Shown here one piece after another: positions 9,059 through 18,751 of a stretch of DNA of 63,883 nucleotides (within the stretch, counting starts at the first letter, position 1; every line of letters begins with the position of its first letter). The stretch covers positions 1 to 63,883 of IMG/VR virus record IMGVR_UViG_3300047380_000774, one strand, 5' to 3'. Source of the DNA: a virus. A program made the translations under genes and the position numbers. Under the pieces are notes generated by a model that was given only the letters and a program-made list of their open reading frames with translations, made no database searches and was not told the origin of the DNA.

Positions 9059-9316
9059 ATGGCAATTATCTCAGAAAAGATATTAGGTAAAAAAATTAAT
9101 GTTGTGTTAGATTCGTCTAACTTAAAAGAAGCAACATATCATACAGACAGTAAAACTCTTTTAGTAGAGTTTAAAAATGGTGTCGAGTACGAATATTCTG
9201 ACGTTCCGTGGGAAATATTCACAAAATTCAGAATGGCAGATTCACAGGGAAGTTTCTTCAATAAAAATATTGGACGTGTTTTTGAGTATAAAAAAATCGA
9301 AGAAGATGAAAATTAA
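9059..9316 (+). CDS. KTSC-domain protein
   Basis: 85 aa, almost entirely one KTSC domain: a short beta-rich unit with a YEYSDVPWEIF core, then ADSQGSFFNKNI, which matches the family consensus of aromatic/VP followed by S-x-G-x-[FY]-[FY]-N. KTSC domains occur alone or fused to nucleases and synthetases and have no settled function; a nucleic-acid or protein contact role has been proposed. It is the first gene after a late-type promoter, and its last codons overlap the start of the nucleotidyltransferase gene by 11 nt, so the two are probably translationally coupled. Confidence 0.8.
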   Translation: MAIISEKILGKKINVVLDSSNLKEATYHTDSKTLLVEFKNGVEYEYSDVPWEIFTKFRMADSQGSFFNKNIGRVFEYKKIEEDEN

Positions 9317-10070
9317 AGAACAAAAAGACCCTAAAATCATACAAAGTTTCAAAACTAAGGACGAGTTATGTAGTGATATTTGGGAAGGAACTGAAGGTAG
9401 TCCTAAAATGGTTTCTGAAATTAGAGAACGTTTAATGGAGATTACTAACGAATTTTTAGATTTCTTAGTTATTGAATTAGACATTGCTGACGTGATAATG
9501 ACAGGTTCTTTATCTAACTATAATTGGTCTGAATTCTCAGACGTTGATTTACACGTTGTTTTAGACTTTGAAGATGTTGGTGAAAATGTTTCATTCATTA
9601 AAGAATTTTTTGATAGTAAACGTATCAATTGGAATACATCACACAATATTCAAGTAAAAGGTTTTGAGGTTGAGTTATATGTACAAGACGCAAATGAAGC
9701 ACATTTTTCTTCAGGTGTGTATTCGATATTAAAAGATAAGTGGATTGTAGAACCAAAATCGGGTGGTAGAGAACCTGACGAAGAAAAATTAATATCTAAG
9801 GTAACACAGTGGATGAAGATAATCGATGAAGTTGTTGAAGAATCTAAGGGTACCGGTGATTATGATAAAATCATGGAGGATATTAATAAAATAAGAAAAA
9901 AATTAAAACGTTTCCGTTCAACAGGGTTAGAAGAATACGGTGAATATTCATATGAAAACTTGGTTTTCAAATTCTTAAGAAGAAACGGTTATATAGGTAA
10001 ATTATTAGATGCTAAGAACGAACTATATGATAAGTCTTTGTCGTTAGATGAGGATAAAGTAGAAGAATAA
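9306..10070 (+). CDS. nucleotidyltransferase-fold protein
   Basis: 254 aa counted from the ATG at 9306, which overlaps the KTSC stop; a longer reading from 9177 would lie inside the KTSC gene and has no family match. The core is MTGSLSNYNWSEFSDVDLHVVLDF: the G-S then D-x-D signature of the polymerase-beta superfamily, with a third acidic residue likely in FEVELYV. The C-terminal ~80 residues are Lys/Glu-rich helices. Family members transfer a nucleotide to RNA, protein or small molecules; the target here is unknown. The gene belongs to the unit starting with the late-type element at 9031. Confidence 0.75.
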   Translation: MKIKEQKDPKIIQSFKTKDELCSDIWEGTEGSPKMVSEIRERLMEITNEFLDFLVIELDIADVIMTGSLSNYNWSEFSDVDLHVVLDFEDVGENVSFIKEFFDSKRINWNTSHNIQVKGFEVELYVQDANEAHFSSGVYSILKDKWIVEPKSGGREPDEEKLISKVTQWMKIIDEVVEESKGTGDYDKIMEDINKIRKKLKRFRSTGLEEYGEYSYENLVFKFLRRNGYIGKLLDAKNELYDKSLSLDEDKVEE

Positions 10071-10090
10071 TATTTTTTTGTTAAAAACAG

Positions 10091-10099
10091 ATATTTATA
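10091..10099 (+). promoter_or_regulatory. late-type promoter element ATATTTATA
   Basis: Lies 45 nt before the ATG at 10145, in the gap after the nucleotidyltransferase gene. Confidence 0.6.
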
Positions 10100-10144
10100 A
10101 TAGTATATACACGATAAACTAAATTTAGTTAAAGACATTTTAAA

Positions 10145-11686
10145 ATGAAAATGAAACCATTAGGTAGCGAAAAGCTAACAGGGCAAGATAAGATTCAAAG
10201 AATGATTGAAATTGCCAACTATAAGACAACGGACCATTCTGTGAATGAGTCAACAACTGAGTATACTAAATACGCAGTTGATGGTAATACGTACGCAATC
10301 GTTAAAGAAAACGATGGGTATTACGTTAAAACAGGTTTAAACGAGTCATCATTAGATTATGTTGATGGTATTTTAAACAAAAATAAAAACAGATTCAGTT
10401 CTTATTCAGGAGCACTTAAGAAAATCAATTTAATGATTAAACCGTTAAACGAACAGTTTAATGAAGGTAAAGAAGACCCTGTATTAAATGAGACTAAATA
10501 TGTTTTAAAGAAACCAGCAGCCCCTTCACCAGAACCTGCAATGGACGAACCAATGATGGACGAACCAGCAATGGATGAGCCAGCAATGGACGTAGAGGAT
10601 GAAGATTTAGACTTATCAGGTCTTAATTTAGGTGATGATTCAGAAGAGGATATCGATATCGAAGATGATTTAGATATGGATTCTGAGATTGGAGAACCTA
10701 AAGACGAAGAAGAAGGAAGTGGGTCATTAAAAAAAGTACAAAAATTAACAGGTAAGTTAGGACAAGCTTTAAGAGAGATTAAAATCGACTTAGAGTCTTC
10801 TGACATTAAATACGTATTAAATTCAATAATTTCAGCAGTAGACTTAACAAAGTTAAATTCTGAAGACTTAGAAGATGTTATGTCTAACTTTGAAGAGTTA
10901 GATGAATTCGAAATTGATGGTGAAGAGTCATTAGATTCGTCAGATGAAGAATCAGGATTAGAAGACTTAGGTTTAGATATGGATGATTTACCAGCTGAAG
11001 AGGATGAAATGGAGTTAGAAGATGATTTATCCGAAGTTATTGATATAGATGAAGAAGAAAAAGAATTAAACGAGTGGGGAAGTTCAGACCAAACCGCATT
11101 TAATCGTTCAGTACACACCGACTTAGGTGAACCTGAAAAAATGCCATCACCATTCTCATCAGAGTTTGAATCGGCAGTTGAATCAGCGGTTGATTTCTAT
11201 TGGGATGATTGGTCAGAATATGAAGAAGACAGAAACGGATTAATCGAACACGGTAAGAGATGTTACTTAAGAGCATACTTCAAAGAAACTTTTGATATGT
11301 TAGTTAAAATGTTCGAACCAGCGGTTGAAGATGAGGATATGGGTATGGAACCAAATTTAGAAATGGATTTAGATGAAGGGGCGTTTATGGACGGTCTTAA
11401 AACATTAGGTTCTAAATTTTTAACATATTATAAAGAAAATCCTGAAGCTAGAAAGATGGTAAATGATTTAGGTGCTAAAGCGGTTTCAAAGGGAACTAAC
11501 AAAATTGCAGATAAATTAGACAAATCTGACACTATAGACATTGATGGAAAATTTTCTGAAAAGTTAAAGAACGTAAATCCAACGGATAGTGAAATTGATA
11601 AGTTAGGTAACTTAATCTTTGGAGACTTAAGTGAGAGTGAAGTTTCAACAAAAATAGATAACGTTTTAGGTAAATACTTCAAATAA
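10145..11686 (+). CDS. acidic protein of unknown function, probable virion protein
   Basis: 513 aa, not recognised. It opens with a short folded-looking region (to ~115), then a Pro/Met/Glu repeat (PAMDEP-like units, about 125-150), then long Asp/Glu-rich stretches around a helical segment (about 195-260), a second ordered region near 330-400 with several Trp/Tyr, and a helical C-terminus. Extreme acidity and a late-type promoter suggest a packaged or head-core-associated protein. The next gene starts 1 nt after its stop, so a five-gene + strand unit seems to begin here. Confidence 0.6.
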   Translation: MKMKPLGSEKLTGQDKIQRMIEIANYKTTDHSVNESTTEYTKYAVDGNTYAIVKENDGYYVKTGLNESSLDYVDGILNKNKNRFSSYSGALKKINLMIKPLNEQFNEGKEDPVLNETKYVLKKPAAPSPEPAMDEPMMDEPAMDEPAMDVEDEDLDLSGLNLGDDSEEDIDIEDDLDMDSEIGEPKDEEEGSGSLKKVQKLTGKLGQALREIKIDLESSDIKYVLNSIISAVDLTKLNSEDLEDVMSNFEELDEFEIDGEESLDSSDEESGLEDLGLDMDDLPAEEDEMELEDDLSEVIDIDEEEKELNEWGSSDQTAFNRSVHTDLGEPEKMPSPFSSEFESAVESAVDFYWDDWSEYEEDRNGLIEHGKRCYLRAYFKETFDMLVKMFEPAVEDEDMGMEPNLEMDLDEGAFMDGLKTLGSKFLTYYKENPEARKMVNDLGAKAVSKGTNKIADKLDKSDTIDIDGKFSEKLKNVNPTDSEIDKLGNLIFGDLSESEVSTKIDNVLGKYFK

Positions 11687-11687
11687 T

Positions 11688-12110
11688 ATGAGATTAATTT
11701 ATGTTAATGAACTTGGACCAAACTACATAGGTAATAATATTTATGAATTTATCTTTGGTAGTAATGAGGTAGAACCTTTTGGTGACGGATGGGAATCTGT
11801 ACCAGCTGCGGGTAACGCAAATCCTCCTGAGTTACAATACATAAAAAAGGTTGGAATATTAAAAGAATCAAATTTAAAACTACACTTAATACAAAATTCA
11901 GACTATTTTTGTGTTTATGACGCAGTTGAAGATGTTGTCGCTTTAGGGTGGGAAGATGCTGATACTGAGGAGATTGTAGACAAAGGTTTAACTCGTTTAG
12001 TGTTTAGGTTTGGTGAATCGTTAGATTCAGTTTCAGACAAACTATACGAGAGGGATTTTGTTTTAACCTTTGATAAAGTAATTGATATCGTAGAACAAGA
12101 TGAAGAATAA
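11688..12110 (+). CDS. hypothetical protein (140 aa)
   Basis: Not recognised. It looks like a compact alpha/beta protein with an N-terminal strand MRLIYVNELG, many aromatic residues and an acidic C-terminus. It is tightly packed: 1 nt after the preceding stop, and its end overlaps the next start by 11 nt. It presumably works with its neighbours in late infection. Confidence 0.65.
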   Translation: MRLIYVNELGPNYIGNNIYEFIFGSNEVEPFGDGWESVPAAGNANPPELQYIKKVGILKESNLKLHLIQNSDYFCVYDAVEDVVALGWEDADTEEIVDKGLTRLVFRFGESLDSVSDKLYERDFVLTFDKVIDIVEQDEE

Positions 12111-12936
12111 TAAAAAATATAATGATTTATTAAGGGAAGGGTTTACAGAAAAGACCCTATCTATTCTTAATGAGAAAAAAATAGCAATCTTACATAGTAG
12201 GATTTTCTCTGAAGCGACATATAAGGTTTCTTCAGACAATGTGGACCAAATTAAAGATAAAGTCGATAGTGATGACACTATTGAAGTTACTGAGGAGGAT
12301 GAAACACATGAAGAGGAATTAGATGAGGAGTCTGATTTCACTAAACCTGTATCTGCGGATAAGGGGTGGAAACAAGATACACACTCAAAACAAGTATCAG
12401 ACAATAGATTAGACAAGACTGACGGAACGTTAAACTCTGTTAAGTTTGTTGAAAAAGGGAAACAAGCTAAAGAAGTTTCTAAGTCGGGTCATACAGGATT
12501 TGCACAACCAAAAGAAAAAGTTAATATTGGAGGTAAAAAGAAAGGGACTAAGTCCACTTCAGGGTCTTCAATGTCAGAATCAAAAACAACCAAAAAAGAA
12601 TTGGTAAAATTCATATCTGAAATGGTAGAAAACACTACCTTAGCATCTCAAACTAAAACAGATAAATTACCCGACTTTATGGATATAGACATTTTTGATG
12701 GAAAATTAGGTGACATATTAGGAAACTCACCTGTAGAGACACCTGTAAAACCAACAACAACACCAGGTATAAAACCAGGTAAACCAATTGTTAAACCAAG
12801 ACACTCACCAAAACCAAAAGCACAGATGGAAGATGAAAACATCGAAGAAAATGGAAGAACTTTCGCTGGTGGTGATGAGAAGAAAGGTGGGTTACCTAAA
12901 CAAAGAGGTTCTAAACCTCAACAAATGAAAAAATAA
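12100..12936 (+). CDS. hypothetical low-complexity protein (278 aa)
   Basis: Not recognised. N-terminal helical ~40 residues, an acidic stretch near 60-80, then Lys/Gly/Ser/Thr-rich sequence and a Pro/Lys segment (KPTTTPGIKPGKPIVKPR around 225) that is probably disordered. The start overlaps the preceding gene by 11 nt, and the next gene begins 3 nt after its stop. Composition fits a linker or scaffold-associated protein, not an enzyme. Confidence 0.6.
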   Translation: MKNNKKYNDLLREGFTEKTLSILNEKKIAILHSRIFSEATYKVSSDNVDQIKDKVDSDDTIEVTEEDETHEEELDEESDFTKPVSADKGWKQDTHSKQVSDNRLDKTDGTLNSVKFVEKGKQAKEVSKSGHTGFAQPKEKVNIGGKKKGTKSTSGSSMSESKTTKKELVKFISEMVENTTLASQTKTDKLPDFMDIDIFDGKLGDILGNSPVETPVKPTTTPGIKPGKPIVKPRHSPKPKAQMEDENIEENGRTFAGGDEKKGGLPKQRGSKPQQMKK

Positions 12937-12939
12937 GGT

Positions 12940-14307
12940 ATGAAAGATTTTGGATTCATATCGAAAGGTAGTATCTTAGCTGAGATTAAAAAAAACTTAG
13001 ACGAGATGCCAATGAAATTTGACGGGACTCAAAGACCCGACCCTTCGATAGAAAAAACGATTGCAGATAAAGACAGTCCATTATCTGACAACCCTGCGTT
13101 AGATATTGACGTTAATGATAACGACATACCTGATACCTTTGAAGAGCTTTTAGCCTCAGAGAGATACAAACAGGTGGTCGATAAGTTTAAAGACGCCACA
13201 GGGTTCACTTCAGACGTTCAAACAGGTATGCAAGGTATTATGCAATTAATGCCGATGATTGGTCAATCATTCCAACAGGTTCAAGCAACAGAAAGTAGGT
13301 ATAAGTCAGAATTAGAAAGACTTTCTATTAAATTAGTTGCTGATGAAGAAGGATTAACTGAATTTGAGCCAGGGATATATGGAATAAAATCACACCCTGA
13401 AAAAAGATTTAGATTAGAATCTAAATTGGTTGGTATGGGACAAGTAAAACAAGATGATTTTACACAAACACCCGAAGAACCAACAGAAGAAGAATTTGAA
13501 CAAGAAGAACAAGCATTTGAGACTTTCGAAGACTTAAAGTTAGAAAGAGCTAAAAGACGTTTTATAAACGCAATCATGCAAGGTTCATCTAAAAGAGGTC
13601 ATTACATGTACGCATTGGTACAAAGAGAGTTAAGAGAACTAACAGGTTCTGATAACTTATTCAATCAATACGGTATTATGATGACTGCTAACGATATGTT
13701 ATATTGGCAAGTACCAGCATCGACTATGTTACCGGGAGGTTCTCCTGGTGGTGGTGATGCACCTGTTGGTGGTAGAGAAGAAGTGGATATGGAAACTGAC
13801 CCACCAACGATTAAAGCTACGGCAATTTCGTTTCCAATTTTATTACACGAACTGATTAAAGGTATTAAAGAATACTTAGGAGCATATTCTATGGATGATT
13901 TATCACCTGACCAAGCAGATAAAGTAGTTGAATTAGAAGATACGTTAGATAAGGAGATATGGGATTTAAGATTAGGTCCGGCTATTTGGGATAGATTCAG
14001 AGCGTCATATCCACAAGAAGTTTTAATGGATGACGACAAGAAATTCCTACAAAACGCCCTTTATGCTGAGTTTGTTGTGATGGACGCCAAAACATTACTA
14101 TCATTATCTAATGAGGTAATGAGTGGTACTGATAGAGGTAAGTTAGTTTTACAACAATTAGTTGATGGTATTATTGAAAGAATGAAAGGTGAGGAGTCTG
14201 AGGAAGCAATGGAAGAGTTCCGTAACTCTATGGAAGATATTAATGATGGTTTTAGTGATGATGATTTAGGTGACTTTTTGAGTGACTTTGGTATCGGATT
14301 GAACTAA
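12940..14307 (+). CDS. conserved-looking phage protein of unknown function (455 aa)
   Basis: Not recognised as an enzyme. It is mainly helical with several Met/Gln-rich stretches (MQGIMQLMPMIGQSFQQ around 100-115), an acidic Glu/Gln segment near 180, a Gly/Pro-rich loop (LPGGSPGGGDAPVGG around 265-280) and an acidic C-terminus. Upstream genes are packed against it and a strong terminator closes the unit 24 nt later. Position just before the terminase/portal block suggests a head or internal virion protein. Confidence 0.6.
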   Translation: MKDFGFISKGSILAEIKKNLDEMPMKFDGTQRPDPSIEKTIADKDSPLSDNPALDIDVNDNDIPDTFEELLASERYKQVVDKFKDATGFTSDVQTGMQGIMQLMPMIGQSFQQVQATESRYKSELERLSIKLVADEEGLTEFEPGIYGIKSHPEKRFRLESKLVGMGQVKQDDFTQTPEEPTEEEFEQEEQAFETFEDLKLERAKRRFINAIMQGSSKRGHYMYALVQRELRELTGSDNLFNQYGIMMTANDMLYWQVPASTMLPGGSPGGGDAPVGGREEVDMETDPPTIKATAISFPILLHELIKGIKEYLGAYSMDDLSPDQADKVVELEDTLDKEIWDLRLGPAIWDRFRASYPQEVLMDDDKKFLQNALYAEFVVMDAKTLLSLSNEVMSGTDRGKLVLQQLVDGIIERMKGEESEEAMEEFRNSMEDINDGFSDDDLGDFLSDFGIGLN

Positions 14308-14331
14308 ACACAAACAATCATATTAAATACT

Positions 14332-14359
14332 ATGGGGGCTTTATGTCCCCATTTTTTTT
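14332..14359 (+). terminator. intrinsic terminator
   Basis: Stem ATGGGGGC (14332-14339), loop TTTAT, GTCCCCAT (14345-14352) and a T tract. Ends the 10145-14307 unit. Confidence 0.85.
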
Positions 14360-14366
14360 AGATAAA

Positions 14367-14403
14367 ATTATTATTCGCACACTATGAGATTATTATTCGC
14401 ACA
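14367..14403. repeat. 15-bp perfect direct repeat spanning a start codon
   Basis: ATTATTATTCGCACA occurs at 14367-14381 and 14389-14403, offset 22 bp. The ATG at 14384 lies between the copies, so the second copy encodes the first residues of the following gene. Confidence 0.8.
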
Positions 14404-15064
14404 ACATTTAGACCCTTCACTTAGAAAGGGTTTTGAAAACTTTTTTAATAGAGACCTAAAAGAAGAGATAATCACAATGACTAGGGTGTCTATTAAATCT
14501 GCATTAAAATTTTATTCTGATATTCATTTGTATTGTGATAAGGAGAGTGAAAAACATTATAACGATTTACCTATAACATTACACGAATTAAAAACGACAC
14601 CTGAATTTTTTTGTGGTGCGAAGTTAGAGGTTTTAGAGGACCAAAAAGATTGTGATTTTATTTGGGTCGACCCTGATATTTTTATATCGACTAAGTTTAA
14701 TATTAAAGACGATGTTAGGTTTATGTATGAGAAAAGCACCACATTGGATGACAAGTATTATGAGAGGTTATCATATTTCTCAAAAAAGTACCCTGAATAT
14801 CCAATGGTTAGAGAGTGGTTAAATGCTGGATTGTTATGGTTTAAAGATAGGGAGGTTTTAGATTACCATGTTAATTTATATAAGGAGTTAATGACTAAGA
14901 CATTAGACGCTAGAATTGTTGAAACTTGGAATCTTTCACATTGTGCGACACAATTCACTAATCATGAGTTTAGAATGACTACTGAGTATTTACATTTTGA
15001 TGGGTATAAAAAATTCTTTGGTATTAGTAGAGATATGATAAAACAATTAGATTTATATTTATAG
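14384..15064 (+). CDS. putative glycosyltransferase (GT-A-like)
   Basis: 226 aa. Features that suggest a GT-A fold are an N-terminal strand MRLLFAQHL, a SDIHLYCD element typical of nucleotide-sugar-binding domains, and a metal-site-like FIWVDPDIFI (DxD variant) near residue 95, followed by a WLNAGLLWF segment. Overall similarity to a named family is not certain. It lies 3 nt upstream of the terminase gene. It may modify host surface sugars, virion protein or DNA, like the other glycosyltransferases in the window. Confidence 0.45.
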   Translation: MRLLFAQHLDPSLRKGFENFFNRDLKEEIITMTRVSIKSALKFYSDIHLYCDKESEKHYNDLPITLHELKTTPEFFCGAKLEVLEDQKDCDFIWVDPDIFISTKFNIKDDVRFMYEKSTTLDDKYYERLSYFSKKYPEYPMVREWLNAGLLWFKDREVLDYHVNLYKELMTKTLDARIVETWNLSHCATQFTNHEFRMTTEYLHFDGYKKFFGISRDMIKQLDLYL

Positions 15065-15067
15065 TAT

Positions 15068-16846
15068 ATGACTAAACAGGAATTAATAACAGAATATACT
15101 AAATGTTTAAAGGATACTCCTTACGCATTGAAGACTTATTTAGAGACGTATGATAATACGCAGTCTAAATACGTCCCCTTTGAATTATTTCCTGACCAAG
15201 AACAACTAATAAGGGATTACGACACATATAATGAAAACTTAGCACTTAAGTATAGACAGGCGGGTGTTTCTACGGCAACCTCGGCTTGGGTTAGTAAAAA
15301 ATTACAATTCGCATCCCCTAAACAACCTGAGAAAGTTCTAATTATTGCGAACAAACTTGATACCGCCAAAGAAATGGCGAATAAGGTTAGAGGGTTTTTG
15401 AATCAATGGCCTGAATGGATTAACGTAGGGTTTTCTAAAGATAAAGATTCTCAGTCACACTTCCGTTTGAATAATGGTTGTGAGGTTAAGGCGGTCGCAA
15501 CCTCTATGGATGCACTAAGGGGGTACACACCAACGGTGTTGGTTTTTGATGAAGCGGCGTATATTGATGCCGGTAACGATTTTTGGGCTGCGTGTATGGC
15601 GTCTCTGTCTACGGGGGGTAAAGTAATTGTGGTATCAACACCTAACGGGTTTGATAAAATTTACTATGAGATATACGCTCAGAGTCAACAAGGATTAAAT
15701 GATTTTAAGATTACTGAAATGGTGTGGTATAAAGACCCTCGTTTTACTAAAGATTTAAAGTGGATTAAAACCAAAGATATTATTGACTATATTTTAAACA
15801 GAGATAAGTATGACGACAATGAAGTTGTATTAATTGAAAATAATCAAGACGAATTCCCTAAATTAATTAAGAAGGGTTATAAACCATATTCTAGTTGGTT
15901 TGAACAAATGTCTAAAAAGTTAAAGTATGATAGACGTAAAATTTCACAGGAGTTAGAGAATAACTTTTTAGGTTCAGGGGATAATGTAATCCCTCCTGAC
16001 ACAATCGAAATGATTAAAGAAAGAATGATAGAAGAACCTAAAGAAAAATATATGGCGGGCCAAATGTGGGTTTGGAACGAACCAAAAAAAGACCATAGAT
16101 ATATTATGGGGGTAGACGTATCTCGAGGAGATTCTGAAGATTCATCGTCTATTTGTATTGTTGATTTTGATACGAGAGAACAGGTCGCTGAGTACTTAGG
16201 TAAGATACCGCCAGATGAGTTGGCAGATGTTTGCTTCAAATGGGGAACTATGTATTCTGCCTTTACCGTTGTGGATATTACCGGTGGTATGGGGGTTGCG
16301 ACTGTTAGAAAATTACAGGAATTAGGTTATAAAGATTTATATGTTGATGGTATCAACGCGTTTGATAAATGGTCTTGGAATCCTAAAGCCCACGAAAAAA
16401 TGCCGGGTTTATCATTTAATAGTAAACGAACACAAATTGTTGCCGCATTTGAAGAATCGTTGAGACATAATTTTGTTGTTAAATCGACAAGATTACTTAA
16501 CGAGATGAATACTTTTGTCTATATTAATGGTAAGGCAGACCATATGAAAGGTCATCATGATGATTTAATTATGGCGATGGCGATGTGTGTATATGTTGGT
16601 GAGTTCTCATTTTCTTTATTAAAGAAATCTGAGGAATCGACAAAGGCTTTATTAGAAGGGTGGACAGTCGCTGAAAGACCGAACACACCTCAACCACAAC
16701 AGAACAGTAATAGAAGACAATTAGGGTCACTGGACCCGTTTAGAGGTATCACACCAAATAATCCATCAAATCCAAACCGTATCGCTGGTAGACAAGACTA
16801 TTCAGATTTTTCATGGTTAATGGGTGGTAAAAGAAGAAATAATTAA
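15068..16846 (+). CDS. terminase large subunit (T4 gp17-like)
   Basis: 592 aa, close to T4 gp17 (610). The ATPase half has a Walker A variant KYRQAGVSTATSA (about 62-73, GxST in place of GKT/S), Walker B TVLVFDEAAYI (Asp161, Glu162) and a motif III-like VVSTPNG. The nuclease half starts with MGVDVSRGDSED (Asp350), has a second acidic position in VVDITGG and a third in the HHDDLIMAMAMC segment, giving an RNase H-like triad. It pumps DNA into proheads and cuts concatemers. The Pro/Gln/Asn-rich C-terminus is probably the portal-docking tail. I found no small subunit. The portal gene follows. Confidence 0.96.
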   Translation: MTKQELITEYTKCLKDTPYALKTYLETYDNTQSKYVPFELFPDQEQLIRDYDTYNENLALKYRQAGVSTATSAWVSKKLQFASPKQPEKVLIIANKLDTAKEMANKVRGFLNQWPEWINVGFSKDKDSQSHFRLNNGCEVKAVATSMDALRGYTPTVLVFDEAAYIDAGNDFWAACMASLSTGGKVIVVSTPNGFDKIYYEIYAQSQQGLNDFKITEMVWYKDPRFTKDLKWIKTKDIIDYILNRDKYDDNEVVLIENNQDEFPKLIKKGYKPYSSWFEQMSKKLKYDRRKISQELENNFLGSGDNVIPPDTIEMIKERMIEEPKEKYMAGQMWVWNEPKKDHRYIMGVDVSRGDSEDSSSICIVDFDTREQVAEYLGKIPPDELADVCFKWGTMYSAFTVVDITGGMGVATVRKLQELGYKDLYVDGINAFDKWSWNPKAHEKMPGLSFNSKRTQIVAAFEESLRHNFVVKSTRLLNEMNTFVYINGKADHMKGHHDDLIMAMAMCVYVGEFSFSLLKKSEESTKALLEGWTVAERPNTPQPQQNSNRRQLGSLDPFRGITPNNPSNPNRIAGRQDYSDFSWLMGGKRRNN

Positions 16847-16857
16847 TATTGACTTAG

Positions 16858-16881
16858 AATAATATTTCAACTAATATTATT
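16858..16881 (+). terminator. AT-rich hairpin between terminase and portal
   Basis: Perfect 9-bp stem AATAATATT / AATATTATT with a 6-nt loop, followed by a short TTG. It is a weak terminator or a transcript-end stabiliser directly before the portal promoter. Confidence 0.4.
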
Positions 16882-16885
16882 TTGA

Positions 16886-16894
16886 ATATTTATA
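16886..16894 (+). promoter_or_regulatory. late-type promoter element ATATTTATA (portal)
   Basis: Only 7 nt separate it from the ATG at 16902. If it is the -10 element, the transcript is nearly leaderless. Confidence 0.6.
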
Positions 16895-16901
16895 TGTTAA
16901 C

Positions 16902-18734
16902 ATGGCAGAGCAAAATTATACAATTTATCAAAGATTAGGTAAACTATTTGGAGGAACTACAGGAGCAAGTCCTGTTAGTGACCCAGCACCTACATACAAT
17001 TTTGATAAGAAAGAATTGTTAAGGACTACGGATAGTGCGGAGTATGAGCAGGAAAAACTACAAGCACAACAAGCGTTGTTCTTAAATAACCAATGGACTA
17101 AAATCGATAGTCAGTTATATCAACAGGCGGTTTTTCATGAACCAAATAGGATGGCTGCGTATTACGATTATGAGTCTATGGAGTTTACTCCTGAGATATC
17201 AGCGGCTTTAGATATATATGCTGAAGAAGCAACGACACTGTCAGAACAAGGGTATATCTTAAATGTTTATTCAGAGAGTAAAAGAATTAAATCAATATTA
17301 GGTGATTTATTTAATAACATATTAGACATTGACACTAACTTACCTATGTGGACTAGAAACACATGTAAGTATGGTGATAATTTTCTTTATCTTAAATTAG
17401 ACCCAAAGAAAGGTATTATTGGTTGTAACCAATTACCGAATATGGAAGTTGAAAGAATAGAGAAAGGAATGAATGTTCACGGGTCAAGTGGTAATCAAAG
17501 TAATTCTTCAGAATCAAGAGAAACCAAATATGTTTGGAAAGAAAAAGATATGGAGTTTAATGTGTGGGAAATAGCACACTTTAGATTATTGGGTGACGAT
17601 AGAAAATTACCTTATGGTACTTCTATGTTAGAAAAAGCAAGACGTATTTGGAAACAATTAGTTTTGGCTGAGGATGCGATGTTAATCTATAGAACTTCAA
17701 GAGCACCTGAAAGAAGGGTATTCAAAGTATTTGTGGGTAATATGGACGATAAAGATGTTGACCAATATGTACAACGAATTGCGAACAAGTTTAAAAGAGA
17801 TAATGTGGTGGACCCAGCAAACGGGCAAGTGGACCAAAGGTATAATCAAATGGCGGTTGACCAAGATTACTTTATCCCTGTACGTGACCCTAACGCACCT
17901 AACCCAATCGATACGCTACCAGGAGCACAAAACCTTTCTGAGATTGCTGATATCGAATACATACAAAAGAAATTATTAGCGGCACTTCGTATACCTAAAG
18001 CGTTTTTAGGGTTTGAAGATGTGGTCGCTGACGGTAAAAACTTATCATTACAAGATATACGTTTCGCAAGAACTATTAATCGTATTCAAAAGGCAATGAT
18101 TCAAGAGTTAAATAAAATTGCCGTAATCCATTTATATATGTTAGGGATGGAGGATGAACTTAATAACTTTACATTAGGTTTAACAAATCCTTCGACACAG
18201 TCTGACTTACTTAAGGTTGAGGCTTGGAAAGAAAAGATATTACTTTATAAAGATGCGGTAAGTGACCCAGGAAATGGTATATCTGCAGTATCACACACAT
18301 GGGCTAAGAAAACAATTTTAGGTATGTCTGATGAAGAGGTTAAACTTGATTTACAACAACAACGTTTTGAAAAGGCAATTGCTAGTGAATTGGAAACGAC
18401 ATCAGAAGTGATAAAGAAAACAGGTGTCTTTACAAATATAGATGAATTATACGGAGACCCTGATGCTCCTGAACCTACAGGTGATGTGGATGATGGTTCT
18501 GATATGGGAGGTATGGGAGACACAGGTATGGATTCCCCAGCAACGGAAGAACCTTCTGACGATATACCAATGGATACTGACGGTGGAGAATTAGGTGAGA
18601 GTAATACCGAAGAAGATTTATCCATTATATTAGAAACTAAGGACTTTGGTGTCCCTAAAAAATTAAATCTAATGAAGGGTCAAGAAGTGACTACTGAGTT
18701 AGAAAAAAAGCTTAAAAATATCTTAGGAGAGTAA
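16902..18734 (+). CDS. portal vertex protein (T4 gp20-like)
   Basis: 610 aa (T4 gp20 is 524). The early segment YYDYESMEFTPEISAALDIYAEEAT is the classic gp20-type start, followed by a beta-rich wing, a long helical region around IYRTSRAPERRVFKVFVGNM and KKLLAALRIPKAFLGFED, which is typical of the stem/crown of T4-family portals. The C-terminal ~100 residues are acidic and Met/Gly-rich. Twelve copies form the DNA channel. It is placed between terminase and prohead protease, as in T4. Confidence 0.95.
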   Translation: MAEQNYTIYQRLGKLFGGTTGASPVSDPAPTYNFDKKELLRTTDSAEYEQEKLQAQQALFLNNQWTKIDSQLYQQAVFHEPNRMAAYYDYESMEFTPEISAALDIYAEEATTLSEQGYILNVYSESKRIKSILGDLFNNILDIDTNLPMWTRNTCKYGDNFLYLKLDPKKGIIGCNQLPNMEVERIEKGMNVHGSSGNQSNSSESRETKYVWKEKDMEFNVWEIAHFRLLGDDRKLPYGTSMLEKARRIWKQLVLAEDAMLIYRTSRAPERRVFKVFVGNMDDKDVDQYVQRIANKFKRDNVVDPANGQVDQRYNQMAVDQDYFIPVRDPNAPNPIDTLPGAQNLSEIADIEYIQKKLLAALRIPKAFLGFEDVVADGKNLSLQDIRFARTINRIQKAMIQELNKIAVIHLYMLGMEDELNNFTLGLTNPSTQSDLLKVEAWKEKILLYKDAVSDPGNGISAVSHTWAKKTILGMSDEEVKLDLQQQRFEKAIASELETTSEVIKKTGVFTNIDELYGDPDAPEPTGDVDDGSDMGGMGDTGMDSPATEEPSDDIPMDTDGGELGESNTEEDLSIILETKDFGVPKKLNLMKGQEVTTELEKKLKNILGE

Positions 18735-18751
18735 TTAATACAAACTTTAAG

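Noticed and set aside
9177-9305. 43-residue N-terminal extension of the nucleotidyltransferase
   Set aside because: It lies in another frame of the KTSC gene; the ATG at 9306 gives the usual short overlap.
10402-11118. 238-aa open frame on the minus strand, rich in Ser
   Set aside because: It is the complement of the Asp/Glu-rich codons of the acidic protein at 10145. The same artefact appears opposite the scaffold gene (21296-21667) and other acidic stretches.
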